A stretch of 64,000 nt of DNA from Sulfitobacter sp. M05 (GCF_029285175.1 NZ_JABEDH010000003.1:280348-344347); one strand, 5' to 3'. Shown: positions 46,335 to 55,376, counted from the first letter of the stretch. Notes: generated from the sequence alone by a model not told the origin. A program made the numbers and translations.

Positions 46335-46428
46335 AGGTGCAGGCAAGCCTGCATTTCATTTTTTCGGGGGCTCTGCCCCATCGGCCAAGGGCCGATTCCC
46401 CGCAGTATTTCCGGCCAAAAAGAGGAGG
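46335..46428 (+). repeat. dispersed intergenic repeat, copy E
   Basis: GCAGGC/GCCTGC hairpin, A/T spacer, GGGGGCTCTGCCCC, an extra GGCCAAGGGCC hairpin, then CCCCGCAGTATTTCCGGCC and AAAAAGAG. It follows ycjF by five bases. Confidence 0.8.
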
Positions 46429-46429
46429 G

Positions 46430-46615
46430 CTTGTCGGGCTGTTGGTGGCTGCGTATAAGCGGCGCATGGCTTGGCATTTGTTGACCCACATTCGAATTAT
46501 ATCCCCGGCGCTCTGAGTTGAAGAGACGCCGGGTAAAGGTGCTTGAGTTGATCGCACCGCCCTGATCTCAGGTATTCACCTGACCCATTCCACTATTATC
46601 CGAAGGACGCCTGAC
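46430..46615 (+). other. ileS upstream region
   Basis: About 186 bases between the repeat and ileS. A hairpin-forming GGCG...CGCC (about 46,509-46,532) is seen, but no recognised T-box or other leader. It must hold the ileS promoter. Confidence 0.4.
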
Positions 46616-49528
46616 ATGTGCGCCGATACGCCAGAGACTGTTGACTATAAATCCACACTGAACCTGCCCAAGACCGATTTCCCGATGCGGGCGGGCTTGC
46701 CCAAACGCGAGCCCGACTGGCTGGCGCGGTGGGAGAAAATTGGCGTTTATGACCGTTTGCGCGAGAAGGAAGGGCGCACGCCTTTCACGCTGCATGACGG
46801 CCCGCCCTATGCGAACGGGCATTTGCACATCGGCCATGCGCTGAACAAGACCATCAAGGATATGATCGTGCGCAGCCATCAGATGATGGGGCGTGATGCG
46901 CGCTATATCCCGGGTTGGGATTGCCATGGCTTGCCGATTGAATGGAAGATCGAAGAGCAATACCGCAAGAAGGGCCGCGACAAGGATCAGGTGCCAATCA
47001 ACGAGTTCCGCGCCGAATGCCGCAACTTTGCTGCCGGCTGGGTCGATGTGCAGCGCGAGGAATTCAAGCGGTTGGGTGTTCAGGGCAATTGGGCCGATCC
47101 CTACCTCACGATGGATTTCCATGCGGAGCGGGTGATTGCCGAGGAGTTCATGAAGTTCCTGATGAACGGAACACTCTATCAGGGTTCAAAACCTGTGATG
47201 TGGTCGCCGGTGGAGCAGACGGCATTGGCCGAGGCCGAGGTGGAGTATCACGACAAAGACAGCTTTACGATCTGGGTGAAGTTCGATGTTGTGGGCGGCG
47301 CTGATCTGGAAGGGGCGCAGGTGGTGATCTGGACGACCACGCCTTGGACCATGCCGTCAAACAAGGCTGTCGTATATGGTGCTGGCATTTCCTATGGGCT
47401 GTATGAAGTGACTTCGACGCCGGAAGAGTGCTGGGCATCCGTTGGGGATAAATTCCTGCTGGCGGACAACCTGGCTGCGGATGTTCTGGGCCGTGCCCGT
47501 CTTGAGGACGGCATGTGGACGCGGGTCCGTGATGTGACGGCGGATGAGTTGGCTGGTCTGTCTTTAAAGCACCCGTTGCATGGTGCCGAAGGCGGCAACG
47601 GCGAATGGGACGATCTGCGCGACTTCCGTGCTGCTGAGTTTGTTACCGACACCGAAGGCACAGGATTCGTGCATTGCGCGCCAAGCCATGGTTTGGAGGA
47701 ATATGATCTTTACCGCGATCTGGGCATGTTGGAGCAAGTGATCACCTATAACGTCAACCCTGACGGGCGCTTTCGCGATGATCTGCCGTTCTTTGGGGGC
47801 AAGGCGATCCTCAAACCCAACGGCAAAGAGGGCAATGCAAATGCGGCCGTGATCGACAAGCTGGTCGAGGTCGGTGGCCTGCTGGCGCGGGGCAAGATCA
47901 AACACAGCTATCCGCATTCGTGGCGTTCCAAAGCGCCAGTGATCTATCGCAACACACCACAATGGTTTGCCGCGATTGATAAGACGGTGGGCGACGGGCA
48001 GGACATGCACGGCACCACAATCCGCGCGCGGGCGCTGACCGAGATCGACAATGTGAACTGGACACCGCAATCAGGACGCAACCGCCTGCACGCGATGATG
48101 GAGGCGCGGCCCGATTGGGTATTATCACGTCAGCGCGCATGGGGTGTGCCGTTGACCTGTTTCACCCGCAAAGGGGTGTTGCCGACGGATGAAGGATTCC
48201 TGCTGCGCAATGCCGAAGTGAATGCCCGTATTGTCGAGGCCTTCGAGGTCGAAGGCGCGGATGCGTGGTATGAGGACGGCGCGAAAGAGCGGTTCCTTGG
48301 CGGGATCGTTGATCCAGCGGAATATGATCAGGTTATGGATATTCTGGATGTCTGGTTTGATTCCGGTTCGACCCATGCGTTCACCCTGCGCGACCGCGAG
48401 GACGGCACCGAGGACGGCATCGCGGATGTCTATATGGAAGGCACTGACCAGCATCGCGGCTGGTTCCATTCGTCGCTGTTGCAATCGGTTGGCACCACCG
48501 GCCGTGCGCCTTACCGCAATGTGGTGACACACGGGTTTACGCTGGATGCGAAGGGCATGAAGATGTCCAAGTCTATCGGCAATACCATCGTGCCCGAAAA
48601 GATCATCCAGCAATATGGCGCGGATATCCTGCGTCTTTGGGTGGCACAGACGGATTACACGCAGGACCAGCGGATCGGTGACGAAATCCTGAAAGGGGTG
48701 GCGGACAGTTATCGCCGCTTGCGCAACACCATGCGGTACATGCTGGGGTCGCTCAGCGACTTTACAGAGGCGGATCGGGTTGATCCGGCTGACATGCCGG
48801 AACTGGAGCGGTTGGTGCTGCACCGCTTGGCCGAGCTGGATAAGGTTGTGCGCGAGGGCTATGCCAAGTTCGACTTTCAGGGCGTATTTCAGGCGGTGTT
48901 TACCTTTGCCACCGTTGATCTGTCGGCCTTCTATTTCGATATTCGCAAGGATGCGCTGTATTGTGACGGCGATACAGAACGCCGTCGCGCGGCGCGTACT
49001 GTGTTGGACATCCTGTTTCACCGTCTGACAACCTGGCTGGCCCCTGTGCTGGTGTTTACCATGGAAGAAGTCTGGCTGGAGCGGTTCCCGGGCGCGGACA
49101 GCTCGGTCCATTTGACGGATATTCCTGAAACGCCCAGTACGTGGTTGAACCCGGAGCTGGCGGCGAAATGGGCCAAGGTCCGTGCCGCGCGTCGGGTGGT
49201 GACCGCGGCGCTGGAAGTGCAGCGGGTCAATAAGGTGATCGGTGCGTCATTGGAGGCAGCCCCCACCGTCTATGTCGCGGATGCGGATCAGCGGGCGGCG
49301 CTGGAAAGCGTGTCGTTCGAGGATGTCAGCATCACATCGGACGTTACGATCAGTGGTGATGCGGCCCCGGCGGACGCCTTTGTGATGCCCGAGGTCGAAG
49401 GCGTGGCCGTTGTCTTTGCCAAGGCCGAGGGGGGCAAATGTGCGCGCTGCTGGAAAGTGCTGCCAGATGTGGGTACACATGCTCATGCGGGTGTCTGCGG
49501 GCGCTGTAACACGGCGGTGGATGCGTAA
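46616..49528 (+). CDS. ileS: isoleucyl-tRNA synthetase
   Basis: A 970-residue class I aminoacyl-tRNA synthetase. The HIGH motif appears as GHLHIGHA (about 65-72), KMSKS as GMKMSKSIGN (about 647-656), and an editing (CP1) domain lies between. A C-terminal zinc ribbon, CARCWK...CGRC, sits near 941-966. This zinc-ribbon ending is the bacterial IleS1 type. The start ATG has GAAGGAC upstream. Confidence 0.97.
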   Translation: MCADTPETVDYKSTLNLPKTDFPMRAGLPKREPDWLARWEKIGVYDRLREKEGRTPFTLHDGPPYANGHLHIGHALNKTIKDMIVRSHQMMGRDARYIPGWDCHGLPIEWKIEEQYRKKGRDKDQVPINEFRAECRNFAAGWVDVQREEFKRLGVQGNWADPYLTMDFHAERVIAEEFMKFLMNGTLYQGSKPVMWSPVEQTALAEAEVEYHDKDSFTIWVKFDVVGGADLEGAQVVIWTTTPWTMPSNKAVVYGAGISYGLYEVTSTPEECWASVGDKFLLADNLAADVLGRARLEDGMWTRVRDVTADELAGLSLKHPLHGAEGGNGEWDDLRDFRAAEFVTDTEGTGFVHCAPSHGLEEYDLYRDLGMLEQVITYNVNPDGRFRDDLPFFGGKAILKPNGKEGNANAAVIDKLVEVGGLLARGKIKHSYPHSWRSKAPVIYRNTPQWFAAIDKTVGDGQDMHGTTIRARALTEIDNVNWTPQSGRNRLHAMMEARPDWVLSRQRAWGVPLTCFTRKGVLPTDEGFLLRNAEVNARIVEAFEVEGADAWYEDGAKERFLGGIVDPAEYDQVMDILDVWFDSGSTHAFTLRDREDGTEDGIADVYMEGTDQHRGWFHSSLLQSVGTTGRAPYRNVVTHGFTLDAKGMKMSKSIGNTIVPEKIIQQYGADILRLWVAQTDYTQDQRIGDEILKGVADSYRRLRNTMRYMLGSLSDFTEADRVDPADMPELERLVLHRLAELDKVVREGYAKFDFQGVFQAVFTFATVDLSAFYFDIRKDALYCDGDTERRRAARTVLDILFHRLTTWLAPVLVFTMEEVWLERFPGADSSVHLTDIPETPSTWLNPELAAKWAKVRAARRVVTAALEVQRVNKVIGASLEAAPTVYVADADQRAALESVSFEDVSITSDVTISGDAAPADAFVMPEVEGVAVVFAKAEGGKCARCWKVLPDVGTHAHAGVCGRCNTAVDA

Positions 49529-49580
49529 ACCTGTGGCGGGGTAAAACCCGGCCCTACGGAAAACGCAAATTTCGGATTGA

Positions 49581-49611
49581 GACCCTGCGCCATGCGGTGC
49601 AGGGTCTTTTT
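49581..49611 (+). terminator. ileS terminator abutting the ogt start
   Basis: GACCCTGC (49,581-49,588) pairs with GCAGGGTC (49,599-49,606); TTTTT follows and runs directly into ATG 49,612. The hairpin includes the only purine-rich sequence before ogt. Confidence 0.8.
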
Positions 49612-50067
49612 ATGTTAAAACGCTCTGTCTCTACGCCTTTTGGTGATCTGATGGTCACAGAACAGCACGGTGCCATCACGGCGCTGGACTGGAAACGGGC
49701 TGATGTGCAGGCTGCATCGGATCTGCTGGACGAGGCGGTGCAGCAACTTACAGCCTATGCTGCGGGCCAGCTGGAGCGGTTTGATTTGCCGCTGCATGTT
49801 GCAGGGTCGGAATTTCAACAGGATGTCTGTCGCGTGATGTCGGAAATCCCATTTGGCTATACCCGCACCTACGGAGAGATCGCCAAAGAGCTTGGCGTGC
49901 CAGCGCAAGCGGTGGGGCAAGCCTGTGGTGGCAATCCGATTCCGGTGATTATTCCCTGTCACCGCGTGGTGGGTGCCAAAGGGCTGACCGGGTTTTCAGG
50001 GCGTGGCGGTGTGGAGACCAAGGTTGCCCTGTTGCGGCATGAGGGAGCAGCGGGGCTGCTGATCTAA
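49612..50067 (+). CDS. ogt: methylated-DNA--protein-cysteine methyltransferase
   Basis: A 151-residue suicide repair protein that takes the alkyl group from O6-alkylguanine onto cysteine. The active-site motif is IPCHRVVGA, preceded by EIPFGYTRTYGEIAKELG (DNA-binding helix-turn-helix). The ATG at 49,612 (MLKRSVSTPFGDL) sits right after the ileS terminator T run. An in-frame CTG/ATG-like codon at 49,597 would lie in the stem. Confidence 0.92.
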   Translation: MLKRSVSTPFGDLMVTEQHGAITALDWKRADVQAASDLLDEAVQQLTAYAAGQLERFDLPLHVAGSEFQQDVCRVMSEIPFGYTRTYGEIAKELGVPAQAVGQACGGNPIPVIIPCHRVVGAKGLTGFSGRGGVETKVALLRHEGAAGLLI

Positions 50068-50171
50068 AGCGTTCGGTTTTTTGACCTGCGGTTCCCGTTT
50101 CATCAATGTCTCGGGAACGCGAGGCGCAGCAGGGTATCGGTGATAGATGTTTAGGACCCGGTGCTGAACAC

Positions 50172-50864
50172 CTAGGTTCTCGGTTCGGTCAGTTGTTGCA
50201 CGGCACCGGCAACGCAGAGGTAAATTGAGGTCAGGACCAGCCCGAAATGTGCCCAGCTTTCAGGGTGGAAATCGACCCAAGCGGCCCAGCCGGCGAAGCC
50301 GACCCACGCCAGCGCCATCGGCAGGGTGACAAAACGCCAGCGCTGCGTGCGTACGGGATGCACAAATTTCACCGGCAGAAACATGGTCACTGACAGAATG
50401 GTCACTATGATCAGGCAGACCCACCACGCGGGCGAAAGTGCAAACAGCACCAGCACCAGCATGTTAAAACACCCCGGGAAACCCCAGAAGGAATTATCCT
50501 TTGTTTTCATGCGTGTGTCACAGAAATACATCGCCGAGGCAAAGGTGACGATAATGATCATGACCCAGCCGCTTCAACCGTCCATCAGACCGGATTTGAA
50601 CAGGGCAAAGGCGGGAATGAACACGTAAGTTAAGTAGTCGATGATCAGATCCAACAACACGCCGTCGAACTGCGGGGCGTTGGTCTTGACATCATACCGG
50701 CGGGCCAGCGGACCGTCGATGCCATCCACGAAGAAGGCAACAACAAGCCAAAGGAACATCATGTCCCATTTGCCATCTACCGCTGCCAGCATGGCCAGCA
50801 TGGCGAAAACCGCCCCTGTTGCTGTGAAGAGATGGACGAGAAGGGCGCGTGTCTGGATGCTCAT
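50172..50864 (-). pseudogene. pcs: phosphatidylcholine synthase, interrupted by one in-frame TGA
   Basis: A minus-strand CDP-alcohol phosphatidyltransferase of the Pcs type, which makes phosphatidylcholine from CDP-diacylglycerol and choline in one step. Reading from ATG 50,864, 96 residues end at TGA 50,574-50,576. The same frame then continues without a break (SGWVMIIIVTFASAMYF...) to 50,172. Both halves are conserved: the catalytic DGPLAR...G-V-L-L-D-L-I-I-D motif is in the first, and CDTRMKTKDNSFWGFPG and FLPVKFVHPVR in the second. One base (TGG to TGA, restoring DGWSGWV) would repair it. It may be a true pseudogene, a sequencing error or a very recent mutation. Confidence 0.85.
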
Positions 50865-51053
50865 GGCAGGAACTTTGCAAATCTGGTAACGGGATGGAAG
50901 GGGGAATGCTTGGGCCGAATGGCAAAGTGAGTTTGCTGTCTCATGCGGCGGATTATTGACGGATGATTGCGAACGGTTTGCTGTTTGTCATATTATATCC
51001 GACTACTTTTTACGTTACTCGTTATTGCTACCTGATATTTTAGGGAGATTACA

Positions 51054-51425
51054 ATGCCCTTACCCGTTGCTGCAATTGCGGCTATTGGCGCAATCGGGCT
51101 GGTTGCAGATGTTCTTTCGATTTATTCGTTTTTTGGGTCGGCGGAGGATGACGAAGCCCAGCAAGCCGATCTGGACCAGTTGAAATTCGACCTATCCAGC
51201 TTGCAAAACCTGCCGGGGATCGTGGTGAATATTAACATTGCGCAATTCTTGGGGCAGGCGGATACGGCGCTGGACGACCTCGCTCTTTACCGGACCACAG
51301 AAGACCCGACAGCGCGCAATGATTTGGCGAACAATGCCATCTTGTCTGCGCAAGGCGCGCTGAACGATATCAAGTTCCAGGTTTCGGCCACTTACGAGTC
51401 CGCCCCGATGGAATCTTTATCTTAG
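51054..51425 (+). CDS. hypothetical protein, hydrophobic N-terminus
   Basis: A 123-residue protein. Residues about 3-27 (LPVAAIAAIGAIGLVADVLSIYSFF) form a hydrophobic helix, possibly a membrane anchor. The rest is acidic and helical (AEDDEAQQADLDQLKFDLSSLQNLPG). AGGGAG precedes the ATG at 51,054. The stop codon TAG is followed at once by GGTCAGGACTC, resembling an insertion-element end, so the gene may be truncated. No family is recognised. Confidence 0.55.
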   Translation: MPLPVAAIAAIGAIGLVADVLSIYSFFGSAEDDEAQQADLDQLKFDLSSLQNLPGIVVNINIAQFLGQADTALDDLALYRTTEDPTARNDLANNAILSAQGALNDIKFQVSATYESAPMESLS

Positions 51426-51765
51426 GGTCAGGACTCATTAATTCTGTGCCGTCAGTTTGCCCGATTTTTTCGCTAACAAGGAACATCTGTGCAGGAATCC
51501 CCTCTCGGGATCATCCTCTGGATGACCCTGCCGGGCAATGGGAAGCGGCAAAATCCGGCAAACCCGCAGGGCGGCAATTTCACTTCATTTCTGCGGTTTG
51601 ACGACAGTGTTGTCGCGCTGGAGGAAGGATCGGCTTTGGATGCTGCCATCAGCCCCGAGAACGCCAGCGGATCAACGCAGGTCTTGCAAAGCTTGTTCGA
51701 AAGTTCGAGTGGTGGGTGGCGTTTCTATGATGACAGTTTGGCGATCGTTTGAGAATCCTGACCCA
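51424..51765. mobile_element. possible insertion-sequence or MITE remnant with GGGTCAGGA ends
   Basis: GGGTCAGGACTC at 51,424-51,435 and its near reverse complement GAATCCTGACCC at about 51,753-51,764 flank a ~340-base stretch holding one small ORF. The shared nine bases GGGTCAGGA look like terminal inverted repeats. No transposase is intact. Confidence 0.35.
51489..51752 (+). CDS. hypothetical small protein, possibly a gene fragment
   Basis: An 87-residue frame starting at GTG 51,489 after AAGGA. Composition is plausibly coding (acidic, no low complexity), ending SLFESSSGGWRFYDDSLAIV. It lies between the two GGGTCAGGA repeats and 63 bases after the preceding orphan, so it may be the downstream part of the same disrupted locus. 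No family recognised. Confidence 0.4.
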   Translation: MQESPLGIILWMTLPGNGKRQNPANPQGGNFTSFLRFDDSVVALEEGSALDAAISPENASGSTQVLQSLFESSSGGWRFYDDSLAIV

Positions 51766-51891
51766 CTACGGCTTGACCCCTCTGGCGATTCCCACTAAAG
51801 CCCAGAAACAAGTTTCAGGGTCGCCCCGCGGCCCCTTTTATGTGTTGCGTCCAAAAAGGGTGCCACACCACTAAAACAAAAGGATGAACCC

Positions 51892-52191
51892 ATGTCGCGC
51901 GTTTGCGAATTGACCGGAAAAGGCCCGATGACGGGCAACAACGTAAGCCACGCGAACAACAAGACGCGTCGCCGCTTTTTGCCGAACCTGAACCAGACAA
52001 CCCTGCAGTCCGAAGCACTGGGTCGTTCGTTCAAGCTGCGTATCTCTGCACATGCGCTGCGCTCTGTTGATCACCGCGGTGGTCTGGACGCGTTCCTTGC
52101 CAAAGCAAAAGACACTGATCTGTCTGCCAACGCGCTGAAGATCAAAAAAGCGATCGGCAAATCTTCTACCGAAGCAGAAGCGCTTAGCTAA
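51892..52191 (+). CDS. rpmB: 50S ribosomal protein L28
   Basis: A 99-residue ribosomal protein. It opens with [28 protein letters not shown], the L28 signature, followed by [20 protein letters not shown]. The ATG at 51,892 follows AAAAGGATG. It stands alone with its own terminator at 52,219. Confidence 0.96.
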   Translation: MSRVCELTGKGPMTGNNVSHANNKTRRRFLPNLNQTTLQSEALGRSFKLRISAHALRSVDHRGGLDAFLAKAKDTDLSANALKIKKAIGKSSTEAEALS

Positions 52192-52218
52192 GCTGCGACT
52201 GATCTTTGATCTGATAGA

Positions 52219-52253
52219 CAACCCCGGACCTAGCGTTCGGGGTTGCGTCGTTT
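52219..52253 (+). terminator. terminator after rpmB
   Basis: CAACCCCG (52,219-52,226) and CGGGGTTG (52,238-52,245) pair perfectly with an 11-base loop, followed by CGTCGTTTT. Confidence 0.8.
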
Positions 52254-52294
52254 TGCCTATCGTAATCTGCTGAACCGTTGGGTAGATCGGACAT

Positions 52295-52636
52295 ATGAGC
52301 CGTTTGATTTTTTCCCTTCTGTTGGCCCTGTCGATGGCCATGGCATCCCAGTCGATGGCGGTGGCTCGCGGTGCTGCAGCGGCGACAGGCCAGATGGTGA
52401 TTTGCACCGGTTCCGGCACAATGACGGTTTTTACCGATGCGGACGGGGTGCCGACCGGTGCCCCTTATATCTGCCCTGACTGTGTTGCAGGCGTCATTTT
52501 TTCTGCTGTGCAGGCGGTTGTTAAGCCACCTGCAAGGGTTGCCATGGGGCAATTGGCCCTGCTGGTCGCCTTGCCGGTTCGGGTTGCGGGCCTGCGGATC
52601 ATGCCGCCGGTGCGTGCCCCGCCGGTGGCTGTCTGA
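52295..52636 (+). CDS. small exported protein with CxxC motif, DUF2946-like
   Basis: A 113-residue product with a signal peptide (MSRLIFSLLLALSMAMASQSMA), then VICTGSGTMTVFTDADGVPTGAPYICPDCVAG and a second hydrophobic stretch. The Cys and CPDC pattern resembles DUF2946 proteins, which are often linked with copper or heme loci. It lies 37 bases before the PCuAC chaperone, supporting a metal-related role (inference). Confidence 0.6.
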   Translation: MSRLIFSLLLALSMAMASQSMAVARGAAAATGQMVICTGSGTMTVFTDADGVPTGAPYICPDCVAGVIFSAVQAVVKPPARVAMGQLALLVALPVRVAGLRIMPPVRAPPVAV

Positions 52637-52673
52637 TCCACCCTTTCAAATACAGACAACCAAGGACAATGAA

Positions 52674-53153
52674 ATGAAATTCACGACAGTATTCGCAGCT
52701 GGTATTGCGGCTTCCATCCTCAGCGCCACAGCCCTCTTTGCGGGCGATATCAGCATTAAAGATGCCTATGCGCGCAGTTCAACGCCAACCTCGAAAACCG
52801 GCGCTGCCTTCCTGATGCTGATGAATGCCGGTGATGCGGATGACCGGCTTGTGGCGGCCTCCAGTGATGTGGCCAAACGTGTCGAGCTGCACACCCACAA
52901 AGATGCCGGCAACGGTGTGATGCAGATGGTTGAAATCGAAGGCGGGATTACCGTTCCGGCGGGCGGCATGCATATGTTGCAGCGTGGCGGTGATCACATC
53001 ATGTTCATGGGGCTGACAGGCCCGTTGGAGCAAGGCCAAGAGGTCAATGTGACCCTTACCTTTGAAAAAGCCGGCGAGGTCGAGGTGGTGATTCCCGTCG
53101 ACCACGAGCGCAAGGCCGATCATGGTGCGATGAAGCACGACCACAGCAACTAA
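52674..53153 (+). CDS. periplasmic copper chaperone PCuAC
   Basis: A 159-residue periplasmic protein with a signal peptide (MKFTTVFAAGIAASILSATALFAG). The copper-binding H...M...HxM set occurs as HTHKDAGNGVMQM, GGMHM and DHIMFM. The C-terminus is His-rich (DHERKADHGAMKHDHSN), possibly an extra metal site. The family delivers Cu(I) to the Cu-A centre of cytochrome oxidase. The ATG at 52,674 has AAGGA upstream. Confidence 0.93.
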   Translation: MKFTTVFAAGIAASILSATALFAGDISIKDAYARSSTPTSKTGAAFLMLMNAGDADDRLVAASSDVAKRVELHTHKDAGNGVMQMVEIEGGITVPAGGMHMLQRGGDHIMFMGLTGPLEQGQEVNVTLTFEKAGEVEVVIPVDHERKADHGAMKHDHSN

Positions 53154-53160
53154 GGCCAGA

Positions 53161-53237
53161 GGCGGGCAGGGACCAGTATTTACGCGGCGGCGTGCCATAG
53201 GCACCTGCTGCGCAAGGGGTGTCCCGCCCGCCTTTTA
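53161..53237. terminator. long-stem terminator between convergent genes
   Basis: GGCGGGC-A-GGGAC (53,161-53,173) pairs with GTCCC-GCCCGCC (53,221-53,232) and is followed by TTTTATCC. It sits between the PCuAC gene and the sirtuin gene and could serve both strands. Confidence 0.7.
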
Positions 53238-53239
53238 TC

Positions 53240-53932
53240 CTAAGTGGCAAGCACCTCTGCGACCCATGCTGTTACAGTTTCAGAGGCGGGTCCGATCCGG
53301 TGTTCGGCAAACTGGTTGCCCACGGCGGAAGGTTCCAGATTGAATTCAATCGTATGGGCACCCGCGCGACGGGCTTCGGCGACGAAACCAGCCGCGGGAT
53401 AGACGTTGCCCGAAGTGCCAATAGCGACAAATATATCCGCCTGCGAAATGTGATCCGCGAGCGTATCCATGTCATAGGGCATTTCCCCAAACCACACGAT
53501 GTCAGGCCGTGCCGCGGGCGCGCCACAAGACGGGCAGGGATCGCCAGCGGCCATGACCATCGGGGCAGGCCAGCGGTGATCACAGGAGGCACATAGCGCC
53601 CCTTTAAGGTGCCCATGCATGTGATACAGCGCCTTGGTGCCGCCACGTTCATGCAGGTCGTCGACGTTCTGTGTGATCACGACAACCTCTCCGTCATGCT
53701 CTGTTTCAAGCTGGGCCAGCGCATGGTGAGCGGCATTGGGTGCGACCTCTGCTGCCTGCGCGCGGCGGGCGTTGTAGAAATTTACCACCAGTTCGGGGTC
53801 GCGCATAAACCCTTCCGGGGTTGCCACATCCTCGACCCTGTGCTGCGCCCAAAGCCCATCTTCGGCGCGAAAGGTTTCGATGCCACTTTCGGCAGAAATG
53901 CCGGCACCGGTCAGGATGACGATTTTGCGCAT
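53240..53932 (-). CDS. cobB: NAD-dependent protein deacylase (sirtuin, Sir2 family)
   Basis: A 230-residue sirtuin that removes acyl groups from lysine using NAD. Signatures are GAGISAESGIETFR, TQNVDDLH (catalytic His follows in HMHGH) and the zinc cysteines CASC and CPSC. FYNARR has Tyr and Arg at the positions that confer succinyl/malonyl-lysine activity in class III sirtuins (CobB/SIRT5), so broad deacylase activity is likely. The ATG at 53,932 follows AAAGGA. Confidence 0.94.
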   Translation of the reverse strand: MRKIVILTGAGISAESGIETFRAEDGLWAQHRVEDVATPEGFMRDPELVVNFYNARRAQAAEVAPNAAHHALAQLETEHDGEVVVITQNVDDLHERGGTKALYHMHGHLKGALCASCDHRWPAPMVMAAGDPCPSCGAPAARPDIVWFGEMPYDMDTLADHISQADIFVAIGTSGNVYPAAGFVAEARRAGAHTIEFNLEPSAVGNQFAEHRIGPASETVTAWVAEVLAT

Positions 53933-54061
53933 AACAGGGTCCTTTGGTTGGGTCGATTTTTTGTTGTTCAAACTGTGTGAAACGATCCTTGTCGCGGGTC
54001 AAGGCGGCTTGCGGTTCTAACAGATTGGTCGCAGTGTCGCGTAACCTTTGGAGATCATACA

Positions 54062-54937
54062 ATGAAAATCGCAACCGCTGCCTATCCGCTTGATGTGCTG
54101 ACCTCTTGGGCGCAATACGAGGACAAGCTGGCCCGATGGGTCGCAGATGCCGCCGGACAGGGGGCTGATCTCTTGGTCTTTCCTGAATATGGCGCGATGG
54201 AGCTGGCTACATTGGACGGGCTTGACGTGGCTGGTGATCTGGAGAAATCGCTGTTTGCGGTGTCTGACAGGGTGGCGGATGCGGATGCATTGCACCTGCG
54301 GTTGGCAGCGGAGCATAATGTGCATATTGTCACGGCCTCTGCGCCAATGGCAACGCCGACACGACCGGTGAACCGCGCCCGGTTGATTACCCCGACAGGG
54401 CAAACCGGTGCGCAGGACAAGCAAATCATGACACGGTTCGAGGAAGAGGTCTGGGATGTGGTTCCCGGCAATGCGCTTCAGGTTTTTGATACTACGCTAG
54501 GGAAAATCGGTATCCTGATTTGCTATGACAGTGAATTTCCGCTGCTGGGGCGGGCTTTGGCTGATTGCGATGTGATCTGCGTGCCCAGTGCAACCGAAAC
54601 CTTGGCGGGATACTGGCGGGTGCGTATCGGGTCGATGGCGCGGGCGTTAGAAAATCAATGCATCACTGCGATGTCATCTGTGGTCGGGCCTGCAGAATGG
54701 TCAGAGGCGCTTGGCACTTGTTTTGGGGCAGGGGGCATCTATGGCCCGCCTGACCGTGGCTTTCCCGAAACTGGTGTGCTGGCTGCGGGCACGTTGAATG
54801 CACCGGCCTGGACCATCGGCGAGGTTGATCTGACGCAGGTGGCAGAGGTGCGCCGCGACGGGATCGTGTTGAACCGCAAACATTGGCATCATCAGATCGG
54901 GCGCGAACACTCCGCCTTGCCGTTCCGCTTACGATAA
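54062..54937 (+). CDS. carbon-nitrogen hydrolase (nitrilase superfamily)
   Basis: A 291-residue nitrilase-superfamily enzyme. The Glu-Lys-Cys triad is visible as FPEYGAME, DKQIMTRFEEE and ILICYDSEFP. The late signature GTCFGAGGIYGPPDRGFPETG is shared with uncharacterised amidase-type members. Substrate unknown. It is divergent from the sirtuin gene. Confidence 0.88.
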   Translation: MKIATAAYPLDVLTSWAQYEDKLARWVADAAGQGADLLVFPEYGAMELATLDGLDVAGDLEKSLFAVSDRVADADALHLRLAAEHNVHIVTASAPMATPTRPVNRARLITPTGQTGAQDKQIMTRFEEEVWDVVPGNALQVFDTTLGKIGILICYDSEFPLLGRALADCDVICVPSATETLAGYWRVRIGSMARALENQCITAMSSVVGPAEWSEALGTCFGAGGIYGPPDRGFPETGVLAAGTLNAPAWTIGEVDLTQVAEVRRDGIVLNRKHWHHQIGREHSALPFRLR

Positions 54938-55116
54938 TCCCCCCTTGTCGGGGGAGGATGCCGTTTCAGGAGGGCATAAGGTGCTGGAATCGTTGATTTC
55001 AGGCCGCAATTAGCGTTTCAAGCGGGTTCAAAGGTGCTAAACCCCTTGAAAAATGCTGCAGATGCGCCCATCTAGGCGCGTACCCCGCATTTGGGGTGAG
55101 TCTATTAGGAGAGACC

Positions 55117-55335
55117 ATGGCCAAGGAAGATACGCTCGAATTTCCCGGTGTTGTGAAGGAACTCTTGCCTAACGCGACGTTTCGGGTCGAGCTGGAAAAC
55201 GGCCATGAGATCATCGCGCATACGGCAGGCAAGATGCGCAAGAACCGCATCCGTGTTCTGGCAGGCGACAAAGTACAGGTCGAAATGACCCCATATGATT
55301 TGACTAAAGGTCGGATCAACTATCGCTTTAAATAA
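55117..55335 (+). CDS. infA: translation initiation factor IF-1
   Basis: A 72-residue OB-fold protein: [26 protein letters not shown]...[20 protein letters not shown]. The ATG at 55,117 matches the family start; AGGAG precedes it. It heads the cluster infA-maf-RNase E/G-yacG. Confidence 0.97.
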   Translation: MAKEDTLEFPGVVKELLPNATFRVELENGHEIIAHTAGKMRKNRIRVLAGDKVQVEMTPYDLTKGRINYRFK

Positions 55336-55376
55336 CCTTTAGAGGGCTGCGCGGGTTTTGCGCAACGTGTGCAACC

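Noticed and set aside
46430..46615. T-box leader for ileS
   Set aside because: No specifier loop or T-box consensus (AGGGTGGNACCGCG type) was seen; T-boxes are rare in alphaproteobacteria.
50562..50576. Selenocysteine or recoding at the pcs TGA
   Set aside because: No SECIS-like structure was recognised by eye, and Pcs homologues have Trp-like or other ordinary residues there; a point mutation is simpler.
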